6,738 nucleotides of DNA, taken from positions 1-6,738 of the forward strand of contig JANTGQ010000072.1 of the NCBI GenBank assembly GCA_024762845.1, given 5' to 3'. Below the pieces are notes generated by a model that was given only the letters and a program-made list of their open reading frames with translations, did no database searches and was not told where the DNA came from. Source of the DNA: Nitratifractor sp. GTDB taxonomy: Bacteria; Campylobacterota; Campylobacteria; Campylobacterales; Sulfurovaceae. The position numbers were made by a program, and so were the translations under genes. This document shows positions 5,060-6,738 of this stretch, piece by piece. How positions within the stretch are numbered: position 1 is the first letter of the stretch; each line of letters starts with the position of its first letter.

Positions 5060-6133
5060 ATGGGAAAAACGTATAAGATTGGTATCATCAAAGGTGATGG
5101 TATCGGACCGGAAATTATTGATGAAGCTATTAATGTTTTAGATGCAACTGCAAGCCGTTATAGCTTTGAACTACACTACGAAGAGTTCCTGCTAGGAGGA
5201 GCGGCTATAGATGAAACTGGCAGCCCAATTCCACAAGAGACTCTAACAGGTGTTAACCGTTGCGACGCAGTGCTTTTTGGTGCAATCGGTGGACCAAAAT
5301 GGGATGAACTTGAGCGACATTTACGCCCAGAAACTGGTCTATTAAAATTAAGAAAAGAGATGGGAACCTTTGCCAACCTCAGACCTGCAATTGTATATGA
5401 CGAATTGGTAAATGCTTCAACACTTAAGCCAAGTGTTGTAGAGGGTGTAGATATTATGGTGGTGCGCGAATTAACTGGTGGAATCTACTTTGGAGAGCCG
5501 CGCGAATATTCGCCACAAAAAGCCTATAACACAATGGTATACACAAGAGAAGAGATTTCAAGAATTGCAAAAATCGCTTTTGATATTGCGATGAAACGTA
5601 ATAAAAGAGTCTGCTCAGTAGATAAAGCAAACGTGCTCGAGGTTAGCCAACTTTGGAGAGAAGTTGTTGAAGAGGTAGCAAAAGATTACCCAGAAGTTGA
5701 ACTTACTCATATGTATGTAGATAATGCAGCAATGCAACTTATACGAGAACCAAAACAGTTTGATGTCATCGTAACCGGAAACATCTTCGGAGATATTCTC
5801 TCAGATGCAGCAAGTATGTTAAGTGGTTCTATTGGGCTGCTGCCAAGTGCGAGTGTTGGTAATAAAGTAGGACTTTATGAGCCAATCCACGGGAGTGCAC
5901 CAGATATTGCAGGGCAAGGCATTGCAAACCCGATTGCTACAATTGCAAGTGCAGCAATGATGCTTCGCTATGCGTTAAACGAAACAGAAGCTGCTGATGC
6001 AATCGAAGAAGCTATTAAAAAAGTTTTGGCAGATGGCTACAGAACAGGAGATTTAAGTGCATTTGACGCAAAAGAGGTTGTCTCTTGCAGTGAGATGGGA
6101 AGCATTATAGCAAACTACGTTGTAAAGAGTTAA
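5060..6133 (+). CDS. leuB: 3-isopropylmalate dehydrogenase
   Basis: LeuB oxidises 3-isopropylmalate with NAD+ and decarboxylates it to 4-methyl-2-oxopentanoate, the third step of leucine synthesis, in the cytoplasm. At 357 residues it has the normal length. GDGIGPE (12-18) is the beta-decarboxylating dehydrogenase N-terminus. Substrate and metal residues known from the Thermus enzyme are present, shifted by four: R98, R108, R136, Y143, K189, D221, D245 and D249. GNIFGDILSD (240-249) is the family signature, and the NAD-type loop HGSAPDIAGQGIANP follows at 277-291. ELTGGIYFGEPR (137-148) is typical of LeuB rather than isocitrate or tartrate dehydrogenase. The ATG at 5060 has AAAGGAG, located in the last leuD codons, 8 nt upstream. 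The leuD stop is 3 bases before, in the same frame, so the two are co-translated from one mRNA. Confidence 0.98.
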   Translation: MGKTYKIGIIKGDGIGPEIIDEAINVLDATASRYSFELHYEEFLLGGAAIDETGSPIPQETLTGVNRCDAVLFGAIGGPKWDELERHLRPETGLLKLRKEMGTFANLRPAIVYDELVNASTLKPSVVEGVDIMVVRELTGGIYFGEPREYSPQKAYNTMVYTREEISRIAKIAFDIAMKRNKRVCSVDKANVLEVSQLWREVVEEVAKDYPEVELTHMYVDNAAMQLIREPKQFDVIVTGNIFGDILSDAASMLSGSIGLLPSASVGNKVGLYEPIHGSAPDIAGQGIANPIATIASAAMMLRYALNETEAADAIEEAIKKVLADGYRTGDLSAFDAKEVVSCSEMGSIIANYVVKS

Positions 6134-6140
6134 TTAGTTG

Positions 6141-6738
6141 ATGGAACAAATTGCAAGAGTTTTAATTGATTGTACAGACCAAAAAGGATTAGTATATAAA
6201 GTCTCCAAGATTTTTTATGAACTTAACTTAAATATAATCAGCAATCAAGAGTTTGTAGATAAAAAGAACCACCACTTCTTTATGCGAAGTGTCGTCTCTG
6301 GAGATTTTGACCCCCAAAGCTTAGAAAAAGTGTTAGAAGCAGAGATAGAAGAAGCTGCAGTAAAAGTTATAACTCCAAGCCAAAGCAAAAAAAATATAGT
6401 TTTAATGGTAACAAAAGAGTCACACGCACTTGGTGACCTTTTAATCCGTCACGTAGATGGCGAACTAGAGGCAAATATTGTAGCAGTTATTGGTAATAGA
6501 GAGAACCTTAAAGAGTTGGTAGAGAGATTTGGAATACCTTTTATCTTTATAAGTGCCGAGGGGAAAAGTAGAGAAGAGCACGAAGCACTCGTTATAGATG
6601 AGTTGGCAAAACAGAGCTTTGACTACATAGTTTTGGCTAAATATATGCGAATTCTTACCCCTTCTTTTGTAGAGCACTATCCGGGGAAAATTATTAATAT
6701 TCACCACTCATTTTTACCTGCATTTATTGGTGCAAACC
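6141..6738 (+). CDS. purU: Formyltetrahydrofolate deformylase, 3' end missing
   Basis: PurU hydrolyses 10-formyl-THF to THF and formate, balancing one-carbon pools and, in E. coli, feeding formate to PurT. The frame is open to the right edge and gives 199 of an expected 280 or so residues. An N-terminal ACT domain (about 1-80, beginning ARVLIDCTDQKGLVYKVS) is followed by the formyltransferase-like domain from about 84. KYMRILTPSFV (167-177) and INIHHSFLPAFIGA (185-198) are specific for PurU; N186 and H188 are catalytic residues, and the catalytic aspartate should lie beyond the edge. The ATG at 6141 is 7 bases after the leuB stop; a TTG directly before it (6138) is in frame, so the start could be one codon earlier. 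The ribosome binding site is weak (AAGAG, 6125-6129), suggesting coupling to leuB. Nothing indicates truncation other than the window edge. Confidence 0.95.
   Translation, partial: MEQIARVLIDCTDQKGLVYKVSKIFYELNLNIISNQEFVDKKNHHFFMRSVVSGDFDPQSLEKVLEAEIEEAAVKVITPSQSKKNIVLMVTKESHALGDLLIRHVDGELEANIVAVIGNRENLKELVERFGIPFIFISAEGKSREEHEALVIDELAKQSFDYIVLAKYMRILTPSFVEHYPGKIINIHHSFLPAFIGAN

Noticed and set aside
6465..6707. 80-residue minus-strand frame opposite purU
   Set aside because: It is antisense to a clearly conserved purU domain.

Overview
The window looks like an ordinary chromosomal stretch from a member of the Campylobacterota (Epsilonproteobacteria), probably close to Sulfurimonas or a relative. 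The basis is AT-rich DNA, promoters with a clear TATAAT but often no -35 box, a RpoD of 626 residues with a long acidic insert, short intergenic gaps and the character of the proteins. The genus is inferred; no rRNA or other marker is present.

Layout. Positions 1-4287 are read on the minus strand. A housekeeping cluster runs rpoD (sigma-70), a CinA-type MoCF-domain protein, a YgjP-like zinc metallopeptidase, ppa (inorganic pyrophosphatase) and a 55-residue lipoprotein. The first three are tightly packed or overlapping, and ppa has a likely promoter of its own. At the left edge a separate minus-strand gene begins at position 60 with its own promoter and leaves the window after 20 codons. Its N-terminus resembles glutamyl-tRNA synthetase but lacks a recognisable HIGH motif. 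Positions 4288-4561 are a divergent promoter region. From 4562 to the right edge the plus strand carries leuD, leuB and the start of purU, probably one transcript.

How the genes work together. LeuD with a LeuC encoded elsewhere isomerises 2-isopropylmalate, and LeuB oxidises the product, so this is the middle of leucine biosynthesis. PurU releases formate from 10-formyl-THF and links to one-carbon and purine metabolism. The minus-strand genes do not form a pathway; they are housekeeping genes that share a transcript.

I see no mobile element, CRISPR array, tRNA, rRNA or defence system, and nothing I would call a new biological system. The points most worth a second look are: the YgjP-like gene, whose full-length frame has no ATG, GTG or TTG and seems to start at ATA behind a strong ribosome binding site; the diverged GltX-like N-terminus at the left edge; the small lipoprotein directly after ppa; and a palindromic CCGGG element in the rpoD leader with a decayed second copy after the lipoprotein.
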